Assembly: GCA_017941235.1 (NCBI GenBank)
Contig: JAGAWU010000022.1
Span: forward strand, 1-58,015
Length of the DNA stretch: 58,015 bases
Direction of reading: 5' to 3'
Origin: Bacilli bacterium
Lineage (GTDB): Bacteria > Bacillota_I > Bacilli_A > RF39 > UBA660
Position 1 is the first letter of the stretch. Each line of letters opens with the position of its first letter. The notes under the pieces were generated by a model, which was given only the letters and a program-made list of their open reading frames with translations, made no database searches and was not told the origin of the DNA. The position numbers and the translations under genes were made by a program. This document shows positions 32,578 through 41,767 of this stretch, one piece after another.

Positions 32578-34650
32578 GTGAAAATAGTAAAACAAGATGG
32601 ATATATGGACTGTGGGGTTTCTTGTTTACTATCAATAATAAGATACTATGATGGTAATATACCTATAGAATACTTAAGAGAGAAAACTAATACTACAAAA
32701 GATGGAGTAACTGCATATAAATTAGTTGAATTTGCTAAAGAAATAGGTTTTGAATCATATGGATTAAAAGGCACACTAAATGAATTGAAAGAGGAAGACT
32801 TACCAATAATAGCTCATGTCATTATTAACAAGAATTTAAAGCACTTTATAGTAATCTATAAAAAAGATTCTATTTCAAAAAAACTTATGATAATGGATCC
32901 AGATAAAGGGAAAAAGAAAATAAGCTTTAGTGAATTTAACTTAATAACAACTAATAATTTTATTTATTTAAAACCAATTAAAAAATTACCCTTATTTTAT
33001 TCACAAAAAATAGTAAATCAAAGTATAAAAAAGTTTGCATTAAAAAATAAGAGTTATATCACATATATGATCATTTTATCTTCGTTAAACTTCATCCTTG
33101 CCCTTGTTTGCAGTTTCCATTTTACATTCATTATAAATAATGGAATAAACTTTAATGTAAAAGAAAATGTATTTTTAATTACTAAGTTAATCATATATAT
33201 ATTTATATTAAAGAATATAAGTGAATTATTAAAAGATAAAACAAGTATTAAATTTAGTATTCTATTTGATCTGTACATTACCAAGATGTATTATAAAAAG
33301 CTAATCTTTCTTCCTTACATTTATTATAGAAATAGAACCACAGGTGAAATTGTATCAAGAATGGAGGATTTAAATGTAATTAAAGAATTTTTAACAAATC
33401 TATCTGTAACACTACTTACTGATTTTATAATAATTATTTTTTTCTTAATATTTTTATTTAGAACGAACAAAAAAATATTTTACATAACAATTTTATTGAT
33501 TGTAATAATATTTATTATTGAATATATTAATAATCGTATTCTAAATATAAAAATTAATAATTATAAATCTAATAATGATAAACTAAATACTCATTTTATC
33601 GAAAGTTTAGAAAAGAGTAATACAATTAAAAACTTACATATAGAAAATAAGACTATCAAAAAATTTAACTATATATATGACAAAGTAGTAAAAAGTATAT
33701 TTGAAATATCTAATTTATCACTTATAAATAAGTTTACTAAAAAAAGTTTAATAGATTCATTTTATATCATATTTTTCCTACTACTCTCTAATAGAGTAAT
33801 TGATAATAAAATGACTATTGGAATGATAATAATATTAGAAAATATTTTAAAATATTTCTTAGATTCATATACAAGAGTATTATCTTTATTTAAAGATATG
33901 TATAAATTTAAAATATCAAAAAATAGAATAGATAACTTATTTATGATTAGAGAAGAAAACTTTAGTTGCACAGATTATTTCAAAGATAAAAAATTATTAG
34001 GAAATATAAGGTTTAATAAGCTAAATTATTCATTTAATAGTACTAAGTTATTTGATAATTTAGATTTAACTATCAAAAGAGGAGAAAAAATATTTTTCTT
34101 TGGAAAAAGTGGAACAGGAAAAAGTACTTTAATGAAAATGCTAGTTAGATATGTAGATGTTGATTTTGGTATGATATCAATTAATAATATAGATATAAAT
34201 CATCATCATTTAGAAGTTTTAAGAAAAAGAATTTCATATGTAGGTGGAGATGAAAAACTATTTAAAGACACAATAAAAAATAATATATTATTGGATAGAG
34301 AAATAAGTTATGAAATGTTTGAAAAGGTAACTGAAATAACACTTTCAGATAAGATTATTGAAGAAAAAGATAGTAAAATAAATAGTATTCCAAAAGATAT
34401 TTATAGTCTTAGTGGTGGAGAAAGACAAAGAATAATTTTAGGACGTACTATTTTAAATGATAGTGATATTTATATATTTGATGAGGCATTAAGTCAAATA
34501 GATGAAAATAGTGAGAGAATAATTTTGAAAAATATATTTGAATATTTGAAAAATAAAACAGTAATAGTAATAAGTCATAGAATGACAAATAAAGATTTAT
34601 ATACAAAAATAATATCTTTAAGGGATGGTAAAATTTGTGAGGAGATTTAA
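32578..34650 (+). CDS. Peptidase-containing ABC transporter (C39 PCAT) for double-glycine peptides
   Basis: 690 residues from a GTG at 32578, set by GAGGAGGT upstream. It cuts the leader from its substrate peptide at the double glycine and exports the core through the membrane. The N-terminal C39 peptidase (~1-135) has Q6, C12 in QDGYMDCG, H89 in KHFIVIY and D107 in IMDPD. The membrane domain spans ~155-440. The ATPase has Walker A GKSGTGKST (509-517), LSGGE (611-615), Walker B with D635-E636 and the ISHR switch. All catalytic residues are intact. The next three genes are its partner and two peptides with matching GG leaders. Confidence 0.95.
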   Translation: MKIVKQDGYMDCGVSCLLSIIRYYDGNIPIEYLREKTNTTKDGVTAYKLVEFAKEIGFESYGLKGTLNELKEEDLPIIAHVIINKNLKHFIVIYKKDSISKKLMIMDPDKGKKKISFSEFNLITTNNFIYLKPIKKLPLFYSQKIVNQSIKKFALKNKSYITYMIILSSLNFILALVCSFHFTFIINNGINFNVKENVFLITKLIIYIFILKNISELLKDKTSIKFSILFDLYITKMYYKKLIFLPYIYYRNRTTGEIVSRMEDLNVIKEFLTNLSVTLLTDFIIIIFFLIFLFRTNKKIFYITILLIVIIFIIEYINNRILNIKINNYKSNNDKLNTHFIESLEKSNTIKNLHIENKTIKKFNYIYDKVVKSIFEISNLSLINKFTKKSLIDSFYIIFFLLLSNRVIDNKMTIGMIIILENILKYFLDSYTRVLSLFKDMYKFKISKNRIDNLFMIREENFSCTDYFKDKKLLGNIRFNKLNYSFNSTKLFDNLDLTIKRGEKIFFFGKSGTGKSTLMKMLVRYVDVDFGMISINNIDINHHHLEVLRKRISYVGGDEKLFKDTIKNNILLDREISYEMFEKVTEITLSDKIIEEKDSKINSIPKDIYSLSGGERQRIILGRTILNDSDIYIFDEALSQIDENSERIILKNIFEYLKNKTVIVISHRMTNKDLYTKIISLRDGKICEEI

Positions 34651-35017
34651 TAATTATGAAAATTACTTTATATACAATTTTATATTTATACTAGTAGTAC
34701 TAATAATTATGATAAATGTATTAAATGAGCAGATTCCAATATTTAAAGTTGTACAAGGAGAACTAATAGAAAATAACGCTTACTCTATATTTGTAAACAA
34801 TAAATCACTAAAAAGACTAGAAAAGAATCCATATATATACATAAATAATAAAAAAGTAAAAATAGAAATAGTTGATATATACAAGAATTATTATAAAAAC
34901 TATAATAAATTGATTATAAAGTGTAGAAAGAAACAAAAAGCTAAAGAATTAAAAATTTCTATCTATGATGGTAAGAAAAGTTTTTTTAAAATATTTTTAG
35001 AATGTTGGGAGGAATAA
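34637..35017 (+). CDS. Minimal HlyD-like accessory protein of the peptide exporter
   Basis: ~126 residues from a GTG at 34637 (AGGGATGG upstream); an ATG at 34625 is also possible. It overlaps the transporter gene end. One membrane segment (~14-35) is followed by a beta-rich exterior domain: IPIFKVVQGELIENNAYSIFV, then a basic KCRKKQKAKELKISIYDGKK end. Position and topology match membrane-fusion (HlyD-type) partners of such exporters. At a third of their normal length it lacks the coiled-coil hairpin. Its role as a periplasm-facing collar or chaperone is inference. Confidence 0.65.
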   Translation: MRRFNNYENYFIYNFIFILVVLIIMINVLNEQIPIFKVVQGELIENNAYSIFVNNKSLKRLEKNPYIYINNKKVKIEIVDIYKNYYKNYNKLIIKCRKKQKAKELKISIYDGKKSFFKIFLECWEE

Positions 35018-35019
35018 AA

Positions 35020-35175
35020 ATGAAAAAAATAGAAGAACAAGAATTAGAAAAAATAAATGGAGGAAGTGCAAGTGTTGGAATGGTGGGAGCAATAATTTTA
35101 GCTGTAACATCTGTTTCAATCATAATTTCGGGAATATTCAAAGGCTACACAAATCCAAGAGGTTGCAATGAATAA
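35020..35175 (+). CDS. Double-glycine leader peptide 1 (bacteriocin/signal precursor)
   Basis: 51 residues. The leader MKKIEEQELEKINGG (15 residues, cut after GG) has the conserved ELxxI-GG pattern read by C39 peptidases. The 36-residue core (SASVGMVGAIILAVTSVSII...) is a hydrophobic helix with small residues, ending in FKGYTNPRGCNE with a single cysteine third from the end. GGAGGA 5 bases upstream; it starts three bases after the accessory gene. Expected to be cleaved and exported by the upstream transporter. A C-terminal GYxxPxxC-type ending is, from memory, seen in other Bacillota GG peptides; activity (bacteriocin or signal) is unknown. Confidence 0.85.
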   Translation: MKKIEEQELEKINGGSASVGMVGAIILAVTSVSIIISGIFKGYTNPRGCNE

Positions 35176-35341
35176 GATAACAAATGAAGAATTAGAAAAA
35201 ATAAATGGAGGAACAAGTACATTTACATCAACTATAATTAATGCTGTAACAAATTTATTCAAACTATTTTATGAAGTAGGAGAAGGAGTTGGATCAGGAT
35301 TTAGAAGAGTAAAAGAAAATGAATTATGTCCTTTAGAATAA
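35168..35341 (+). CDS. Double-glycine leader peptide 2 (bacteriocin/signal precursor)
   Basis: 57 residues. It starts 8 bases inside the end of peptide 1, in another frame, with AAGAGG as ribosome-binding site, so the two are translationally coupled. The leader MNKITNEELEKINGG is nearly the same as in peptide 1, with 25 identical bases (35041-35065 and 35189-35213). The 42-residue core (TSTFTSTIINAVTNLFKLFY, then EVGEGVGSGFRRVKENELCPLE) is amphipathic with GxxxG-like spacing and one cysteine near the C-terminus. The paired cores with one cysteine each suggest a two-peptide product. Confidence 0.85.
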   Translation: MNKITNEELEKINGGTSTFTSTIINAVTNLFKLFYEVGEGVGSGFRRVKENELCPLE

Positions 35342-35427
35342 TTATCTTTATTTTGAATATAATTACATAGAAATAGTAAAAAATAGGTCGAAAAATGTAA
35401 AAAATACTAAAAAAATTACAATTTTTG

Positions 35428-35456
35428 TTGAAAATACTATATTATTTTGCTATAAT
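35428..35456 (+). promoter_or_regulatory. Promoter for rpsU
   Basis: TTGAAA (35428-35433), 17-base spacer, TATAAT (35451-35456), 36 bases before the start codon. The rest of the 150-base gap after peptide 2 is A/T-rich with no clear terminator. Confidence 0.8.
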
Positions 35457-35492
35457 TGGGTGTAGTTATGGAAATGAAGGGAGGGAATTTGA

Positions 35493-35693
35493 ATGACGCA
35501 AGTAACTGTTAAGAATGGTAACTTAGATATGGCTCTAAGAAAATTCAAACAAAAAGTAGCGAGAGACGGTGTCCCTTCTGAGTGCAAAAAAAGAGAATGT
35601 TATGATAAACCAGGAGTTCGTAGACGTGCTGCTAAAAAAGAAGGAATCAAAAATTCTAGAAAAAGAAATAAAGCTAATAGAGATAGAGATTAA
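35493..35693 (+). CDS. rpsU: 30S ribosomal protein S21
   Basis: 66 residues, very basic: TQVTVKNGNLDMALRKFKQK, then PGVRRRAAKKEGIKNSRKRN. Length and sequence fit S21, which helps 30S subunits pick mRNAs. GGGAGGG precedes the ATG. Followed by yqeY, the classical rpsU-yqeY order in Bacillota, but with a terminator between. Confidence 0.95.
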   Translation: MTQVTVKNGNLDMALRKFKQKVARDGVPSECKKRECYDKPGVRRRAAKKEGIKNSRKRNKANRDRD

Positions 35694-35712
35694 TTAATCT
35701 CTTTTTCTTTTT
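35686..35712 (+). terminator. Terminator after rpsU
   Basis: AGAGATT / AATCTCT with AATT loop, then TTTTTCTTTTT. Confidence 0.85.
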
Positions 35713-35750
35713 CTAAAAATAATGTATAATTAAAAAGGAGTGTGATTAAA

Positions 35751-36188
35751 ATGGTAGAAAAATTTATGGATGACATAAAAGTAGCAATGAAAAGTGGAGA
35801 TAAAGAAACTTTATCTGTTCTTAGAATGGCTAAAGGTAGTTTAGATAAAGAAAGAATAGATAAAAAAAGAGAAGTCAATGATGAACTTCTAACTGAAGTA
35901 ATTGCAAAAGAGATTAAAACTAGAAATGAATCTATCAAAGAATTTGAAAAAGGTGGAAGAACTGATTTAGTTGAAAAAACACAAAATGAAGTTGAAGTAT
36001 TAAAGAAATATTTACCTGAACAACTATCTGAAGAAGAAGTAGATAAAATAATTGAAGAAGCATTTAATGAAGTAAAAGCAGAATCAATGAAAGATATGGG
36101 AAAAGTAATGGGATTAGTTACACCTAAAGTAAAAGGTCGCTTTGATATGTCTACAGTAAGTGCAAAAATAAAAGCAAAATTAAGTTAA
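35751..36188 (+). CDS. yqeY: GatB/YqeY domain protein
   Basis: ~145 residues from the ATG at 35751 (GGAG 10 bases upstream; a GTG at 35742 is too close to that site). Helical protein with KVAMKSGDKETLSVLRMAKGSLDKE and VLKKYLPEQLSEEEVDKIIEEAF. The family resembles the tRNA-binding tail of the GatB amidotransferase subunit; its cellular role is not settled. Own terminator downstream. Confidence 0.93.
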   Translation: MVEKFMDDIKVAMKSGDKETLSVLRMAKGSLDKERIDKKREVNDELLTEVIAKEIKTRNESIKEFEKGGRTDLVEKTQNEVEVLKKYLPEQLSEEEVDKIIEEAFNEVKAESMKDMGKVMGLVTPKVKGRFDMSTVSAKIKAKLS

Positions 36189-36209
36189 TTAAACTGAATT
36201 AATGTAAGG

Positions 36210-36240
36210 ACTTGCGAATTTGCAAGTTTTTTATTTTTTT
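36210..36240 (+). terminator. Terminator after yqeY
   Basis: ACTTGC / GCAAGT with GAATTT loop and a long T-rich tail. Confidence 0.8.
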
Positions 36241-36287
36241 ATAAAAAAAACAATATATTTAAGGTATAATTAAATAAGGGTGATAGT

Positions 36288-38600
36288 ATGTTAGAGAAAA
36301 TAAAAGATAAAGAAGCATTAATAATTTGTTCAAACGAAAAAAAAGAACTATTACTTAAAGAAATAGAAAAAAAGAAAGAATTATTCAATATAAAATTCAT
36401 GACACTAAATGAGTTTAAAGATGAATATTTTTATAAATATAATGTAAGTATTTATCCATATATGATGGAAAAATATAATATATCTTTTGCAACATGTAAA
36501 GAATACCTAGAAAATATGTACTTCATAGATATAAATAAAGAATATGACTCTCCTAAAATAGAATTATTAAGACAAATAAAAAAAGATTTAACTGATAATA
36601 ATCATTTAATATTTAATAATAGATTTGATAAGTTTTTAAAAAGAAAAAAAATATTTGTAGACTACACTATACTTGATCCTTATATGATTAAAACATTTGA
36701 AAAGTATAATGCAGATTTCATAACTGAAAATCAAAACGAAAAGGTATTAGAAGTATATTCTTATAACGATATAGAAGAAGAAGTAAATAATGTGATACTA
36801 AAAATAATAGAATTAATAAATAATAATGTATCAATTAATAATATATATATAACTAATATAGATAAAGAATACTACTATATTCTAAAGAAACTATTTAAGT
36901 TATATAACATACCATTAGAACTAAATGAAAATATTTCTATTAATTCATCCAAGTTTGTACAAGAATATTTTTCACTAAAGAAAATACCAGATTTAACTGA
37001 AGAAAATAAAGATATAGTAAAAACATTTACTAATCTTTTAAATAAGTATGTGGAAATTGAAGAAAGCAAATATTATAAAACTATAATAAAAGAAGAACTA
37101 AAAACTACATATATAAAAAACAAGAAATATAAAGAAAGTATAAAAGTAAAGGATTTTGATACTTTAGAGATAGATGATAACTCCTATTTATTTGTATTAG
37201 GATTTAATGAAGGAGTACTTCCAAAACTTGTAAAAGATGAATATTTTCTTTCTGATTCAGATAAAAAGAAATTAGGAATTATAACTAGTGAAGACATGAA
37301 TACTTTAAAAAGAAAAGCTACATATGATAAGTTAACTAAAATAAAAAATATTCATATAAGTTATAAACATCATGGATTTAGTAATGAAATGTATAAAAGT
37401 AGTATGATTGAAGATTATAATATGAAAGAACTAATTGATATAAAAGAATCATACACTAATTCGGATAATTATAATATTAGAAAAGAATGTATAATGCTTG
37501 ATAATTATAACAAGTATAAAGAAGAAAATAAAAATTTAAAGAAACTACTAAATACATATAACAAAAAAAGATATAATACATATAATCATTTGTTTAGTGG
37601 AATAAATAAAGAAAGATTAAATGAATTAAAATTATCATACACATCACTTAATACTTATAATTTATGTCCATTTAGTTACTACATTAAATACATATTAAAA
37701 GCAGATCCATTTGAAGATACATTTGAAGCTTTTGTAGGAAATTTATATCACTACATTTTTTCAGTTTGCTACGAAGAAAACTTTAACTTTGAAGAAAGCT
37801 TTAATAACTATATAGAAAAAAGAGTATTAACACCAAAAGAAAAATTTCTATTAAAAAGATTAAAAAAAGAACTAATAATGATAATAGAAGGATTAAAAGA
37901 GCAAAAAATGTATACTGACTTTAAAGAAAGTTTCTATGAAAGGACAATTGAATTAAAAGTTTCTGATAACATTACTTTTAAAGGGATAATAGATAAGTTA
38001 ATGTATTATAAGAATATGAATGATACATATTATGCAGTAATTGATTATAAGACAGGTTCATTTCCAACATCTTTAAATAACATGAAATATGGACTTGATA
38101 TGCAGCTTGCTATATATATCTATTTAATAGAAAAAAGTAACATATTCGAAAACCCAATCTTTGCAGGTGCATACTTTCAAAAAACACTAATCGGAAATAT
38201 TAAAAAGAATGGTAAAAAGCTAAAAGATGTTATACTTGATAGTTTAAAACTTAGAGGTTATTCAACTGATGACGAAATAATACTAAGTTCATTTGATCAC
38301 GAATATACAAAAAGTAAAATAATAAGTGGTATGTCTGTAACTGATAAAGGATTTAGCAGATATGCAAAAACTTTAGATAGTGAAAGTGTATTTAATATAG
38401 TTAAATATACAGATAAAATTATAAAAGAAACAGCAACTAATATACAAAAAAATAGATTTACAATTGCTCCAAAAGTAATAGGAACAGAAGAAAAAGCTTG
38501 TAGGAACTGTAAGTTTAAAGACTTATGTTTTAAGGATATAAATGATAATAAAGAATTAGAAAAAAATTCAGATTTAAGTTTCCTAGGAGGTGAAGAATAA
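36288..38600 (+). CDS. addB: AddB/RexB-like subunit of the AddAB helicase-nuclease
   Basis: 770 residues. It works with AddA to resect double-strand breaks for RecA. The C-terminal nuclease core is seen in FKGIIDKLMYY and YAVIDYKTGSF, with MQLAIYIYL after it. Four cysteines that would hold the iron-sulfur cluster are C460 (LCPFSYYI) and C738, C741 and C747 (CRNCKFKDLC). The N-terminal helicase-like half lacks a Walker A motif, as in streptococcal RexB, and the protein is much shorter than B. subtilis AddB (~1160). GGGTGATAGT precedes the ATG. Stop codon overlaps the addA start in TAATG. Confidence 0.88.
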   Translation: MLEKIKDKEALIICSNEKKELLLKEIEKKKELFNIKFMTLNEFKDEYFYKYNVSIYPYMMEKYNISFATCKEYLENMYFIDINKEYDSPKIELLRQIKKDLTDNNHLIFNNRFDKFLKRKKIFVDYTILDPYMIKTFEKYNADFITENQNEKVLEVYSYNDIEEEVNNVILKIIELINNNVSINNIYITNIDKEYYYILKKLFKLYNIPLELNENISINSSKFVQEYFSLKKIPDLTEENKDIVKTFTNLLNKYVEIEESKYYKTIIKEELKTTYIKNKKYKESIKVKDFDTLEIDDNSYLFVLGFNEGVLPKLVKDEYFLSDSDKKKLGIITSEDMNTLKRKATYDKLTKIKNIHISYKHHGFSNEMYKSSMIEDYNMKELIDIKESYTNSDNYNIRKECIMLDNYNKYKEENKNLKKLLNTYNKKRYNTYNHLFSGINKERLNELKLSYTSLNTYNLCPFSYYIKYILKADPFEDTFEAFVGNLYHYIFSVCYEENFNFEESFNNYIEKRVLTPKEKFLLKRLKKELIMIIEGLKEQKMYTDFKESFYERTIELKVSDNITFKGIIDKLMYYKNMNDTYYAVIDYKTGSFPTSLNNMKYGLDMQLAIYIYLIEKSNIFENPIFAGAYFQKTLIGNIKKNGKKLKDVILDSLKLRGYSTDDEIILSSFDHEYTKSKIISGMSVTDKGFSRYAKTLDSESVFNIVKYTDKIIKETATNIQKNRFTIAPKVIGTEEKACRNCKFKDLCFKDINDNKELEKNSDLSFLGGEE

Positions 38601-41600
38601 TGGCAAATAGATGGACAGATGAACAACTAGAAGCAATAAATACCGAAGGAAGCAATGTAATAGTTTCAGCAGGAGCAGGTTCTGGGAAAACAGCAGTTCT
38701 TACAGAAAGAGTACTAAGAAAAGTAAAAGATGGTATTTCAGTAAATAGATTACTTATACTAACATTTACAAAAGCAGCAAGTGAAGAAATGAGAACGAGA
38801 ATAAGAAAGACATTAAAAAAAGAAGGCTTTCTAGATCAAGTGAATTTAATAGATTCTTCATACATAACAACATTTGATAGTTATAGCTTGGCTATAGTAA
38901 AAAAATATCACACTTATCTAAATATATCAGGTAACATAAAAATAACTGATCAAACTATAATAGATATAAAGAAAAAAGAAATATTAGAAAAAATAATGGA
39001 TGAAAAATATAAAGAAAATAGCAGTAGATTTGAAGAATTAGTAGCGCACTTTGCTCTAAAAAATGATACTGATTTAAAAAGTATGATATTATCCATAAAT
39101 AATAAATTGGATTTAAGATATGATAAAAAAGAATACTTAGAAAATTATGAAGAAAACTATTATAGTAATGAGAAAATAGATGAAATAATAAATGAGTATT
39201 TATTACTCATAAAAAATAAAAGAAAAATAATTAAAAATCTTTTAGATGATATAAGAGGAGAATTAGAAGGAGAGACTTTAGAAAAGTTTGAATATGAAAT
39301 TAATAAAATAGTTAATAAAGATAATTATGATGAATTAAAAGTAGCACTTGATACTTTTAAAATGCCTAGAAAAAATAAAGAATATACAGATAAAGCAGTA
39401 GTATTAAAAGACTATATAAAAAGTGTAATAAATGATTTAAAAGATTTATGTATATATGAAAGCGTAGATTCCATAAAAAATAGTCTATTAAATAGTAAAG
39501 ATGATACTTTAGAAATAATAGACATTATTTTAAGATTGGATGAAGAATATAATAAAATTAAATATAAAGAAGAAATGTTTGATTTTAATGACATAAGTCA
39601 TCTTGCTATAAAACTAGTAAAAGAAAATGAAGAAGTTAGAAATGAAATAAGAGATAGTTTTGGAGAAATATTAATTGATGAATATCAAGATACAAGCGAT
39701 ACACAAGAAATGTTTATAAATGAAATAGCTAATAATAATGTATATATGGTAGGAGATATAAAGCAATCTATTTATAGATTTAGAAATGCAAACCCTTATA
39801 TTTTTAAAGATAAATATGACACATATAGTAAAGATAACAAAAAAGGTAAAAAAATAGATTTAATTAAGAATTTTAGATCTAGAGAAGAAGTATTAAATAA
39901 TATTAATTTAATATTTTCTAAAATAATGGATGATGAAATAGGTGGGGCCAATTACATAAAAGAACATCAAATGGTGTTTGGCAATAAAACATACATAGAA
40001 GAAGGAAAAACTAATCAAAACTATAACATGACTCTACTTAATTATGAAGTTGACGAAAGATATAAAAAAGATGTACAAGAAGCTTTTATTATTGGATATG
40101 ATATAAAAAATAAAATAGAAAACAAAGTACAAATATTTGATAAAGATGAAAAAGTATTAAGAGATATTGAATATAAAGATTGTGCAATACTATTAGATGT
40201 AAAAAAGAATTTTAATCTATATAAACAAATATTTGAGTATTTAAATATCCCACTACTTTTATATAGTGATACAAACCTAACCTTATCGGATGACTTATAT
40301 GTACTTAAAAACCTAGTTAAGTTAATTATCTTAGTTAAAGAAAATAATTATAATGCCGAGTTTAAATATGTATTTATTTCAGTAGCGCGTTCTTTCTTAT
40401 TTAATTATATGGATGATTATATTTACGATGTTTTTGAAAATAATAGTTTTAAAGGTGATGAAATAGTTAAAAAGGCATTAAAACTAAAAGATAAAATAGA
40501 TTATTTACCACTAGAAGAATTATTTAATGAAATACTAGAAGAGTATAATTATGAAGATAAAATATTGAATACTAAAGATATAATTGATAAGGAAAAAAGA
40601 CTTGAATATATAATAAATTTATTAAGTGACTTATCACAAATGGGATATACATTATATGACTTATCTTACTATCTAGAAGAAGTTACAGAAAATAACTATA
40701 GTATTAAATATAAGCCATATCAAGACAGTACAAACAGTGTTAAAATTATGTCTATTCATGCTTCTAAAGGATTGGAATTTCCAATATGTTATTTTGCTGG
40801 ATTTGAAAATAGATTTAATCAATTAGATTTGAAACAAAAAATAGCCTACGATAATAACTATGGTATTATGCTTCCTGAAATAGATGAAGAAAGTATTCCA
40901 ACTATAAGAATGAAATTATATAAAATAAAATCTAGAAGAGAAGACATTAGTGAAAGAATTAGACTTTTCTATGTAGCTCTTACTAGGGCAAAAGAAAAAA
41001 TGATAATGGTACTTCCAAAAAAAGAAGACGAAAGTATAGAAAGCAAAATAGTAAGTAACATAGTAAGAGATAAATATATATCTTTTGATAGTATAATGGA
41101 AAGCATAAGATTTGAATTAGAGCCATATATAAAAGATATTAAAGATGTAAAATATACAAATGAGTATCTATACAAACAAGAACTTGAAGAAATTAAAATA
41201 GATAATAATGGAAAATTTATTGTAAATAATTTATCATTTAATGAAGAAGCAAAAGAAGAGAGTCATTTCTCTAAAACTAAGATAACTTTAATAGATAAAG
41301 AAACAAAAGAAAATATGGAAATAGGTACTAAAGTACACCAGATTTTAGAAGAAATAGATTTTAAAAATCCGGATATAGATGATTTGGATTTAGATAATTT
41401 TTTAAAAAGAAAAATAGAAAAGTTCGTAAATAGTAAACTGATAAAGGAAAACTTGAATAGTAAAATATTTAAAGAATATGAATTTATTGATGATTCAGAT
41501 AATGAAGTAAAAAGAGGAATAATTGATTTACTTATAGAAAATGAAAAAGAAATCATAATAGTTGACTATAAACTTAATAATGTATTAGATGAAGCATATA

Positions 41601-41713
41601 AAAAACAATTAAATGGATATAAAGATGAAATATCTAAAATATCAAATAAACCTATTAAATTATATTTATATTCTATAATAGAAGAAAAATTAGAAAAAGT
41701 AGAAAATTTATAA
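38600..41713 (+). CDS. addA: AddA helicase-nuclease subunit (UvrD/RecB type)
   Basis: 1037 residues. ATP-driven 3'-5' helicase with a C-terminal nuclease, acting with AddB in double-strand break repair. Seen: NVIVSAGAGSGKTAVLTERV (Walker A), LLILTFTKAASEEMRTRI, EILIDEYQDTSDTQ (Walker B), VGDIKQSIYRFRNANP, VKIMSIHASKGLEF, RIRLFYVALTRAKEKM, and the nuclease motif RGIIDLLIENEKEIIIVDYK near the end. Shorter than B. subtilis AddA (~1230). The TAATG overlap with addB means coupled translation. Terminator follows. Confidence 0.95.
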   Translation: MANRWTDEQLEAINTEGSNVIVSAGAGSGKTAVLTERVLRKVKDGISVNRLLILTFTKAASEEMRTRIRKTLKKEGFLDQVNLIDSSYITTFDSYSLAIVKKYHTYLNISGNIKITDQTIIDIKKKEILEKIMDEKYKENSSRFEELVAHFALKNDTDLKSMILSINNKLDLRYDKKEYLENYEENYYSNEKIDEIINEYLLLIKNKRKIIKNLLDDIRGELEGETLEKFEYEINKIVNKDNYDELKVALDTFKMPRKNKEYTDKAVVLKDYIKSVINDLKDLCIYESVDSIKNSLLNSKDDTLEIIDIILRLDEEYNKIKYKEEMFDFNDISHLAIKLVKENEEVRNEIRDSFGEILIDEYQDTSDTQEMFINEIANNNVYMVGDIKQSIYRFRNANPYIFKDKYDTYSKDNKKGKKIDLIKNFRSREEVLNNINLIFSKIMDDEIGGANYIKEHQMVFGNKTYIEEGKTNQNYNMTLLNYEVDERYKKDVQEAFIIGYDIKNKIENKVQIFDKDEKVLRDIEYKDCAILLDVKKNFNLYKQIFEYLNIPLLLYSDTNLTLSDDLYVLKNLVKLIILVKENNYNAEFKYVFISVARSFLFNYMDDYIYDVFENNSFKGDEIVKKALKLKDKIDYLPLEELFNEILEEYNYEDKILNTKDIIDKEKRLEYIINLLSDLSQMGYTLYDLSYYLEEVTENNYSIKYKPYQDSTNSVKIMSIHASKGLEFPICYFAGFENRFNQLDLKQKIAYDNNYGIMLPEIDEESIPTIRMKLYKIKSRREDISERIRLFYVALTRAKEKMIMVLPKKEDESIESKIVSNIVRDKYISFDSIMESIRFELEPYIKDIKDVKYTNEYLYKQELEEIKIDNNGKFIVNNLSFNEEAKEESHFSKTKITLIDKETKENMEIGTKVHQILEEIDFKNPDIDDLDLDNFLKRKIEKFVNSKLIKENLNSKIFKEYEFIDDSDNEVKRGIIDLLIENEKEIIIVDYKLNNVLDEAYKKQLNGYKDEISKISNKPIKLYLYSIIEEKLEKVENL

Positions 41714-41719
41714 ATATAC

Positions 41720-41747
41720 AAGATGACTAAAAAGTCATCTTTTTTCA
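41720..41747 (+). terminator. Terminator after addA
   Basis: AAGATGACT / AGTCATCTT with AAAA loop, then TTTTTC. Confidence 0.85.
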
Positions 41748-41767
41748 TATAATTAAATGGTGATTAT

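Noticed and set aside
35382..35396. GGTCGAAAAA resembling a Spo0A box between peptide 2 and rpsU
   Set aside because: One mismatch to the core TGTCGAA, single copy, and not placed at a recognisable promoter; expected by chance at this base composition.
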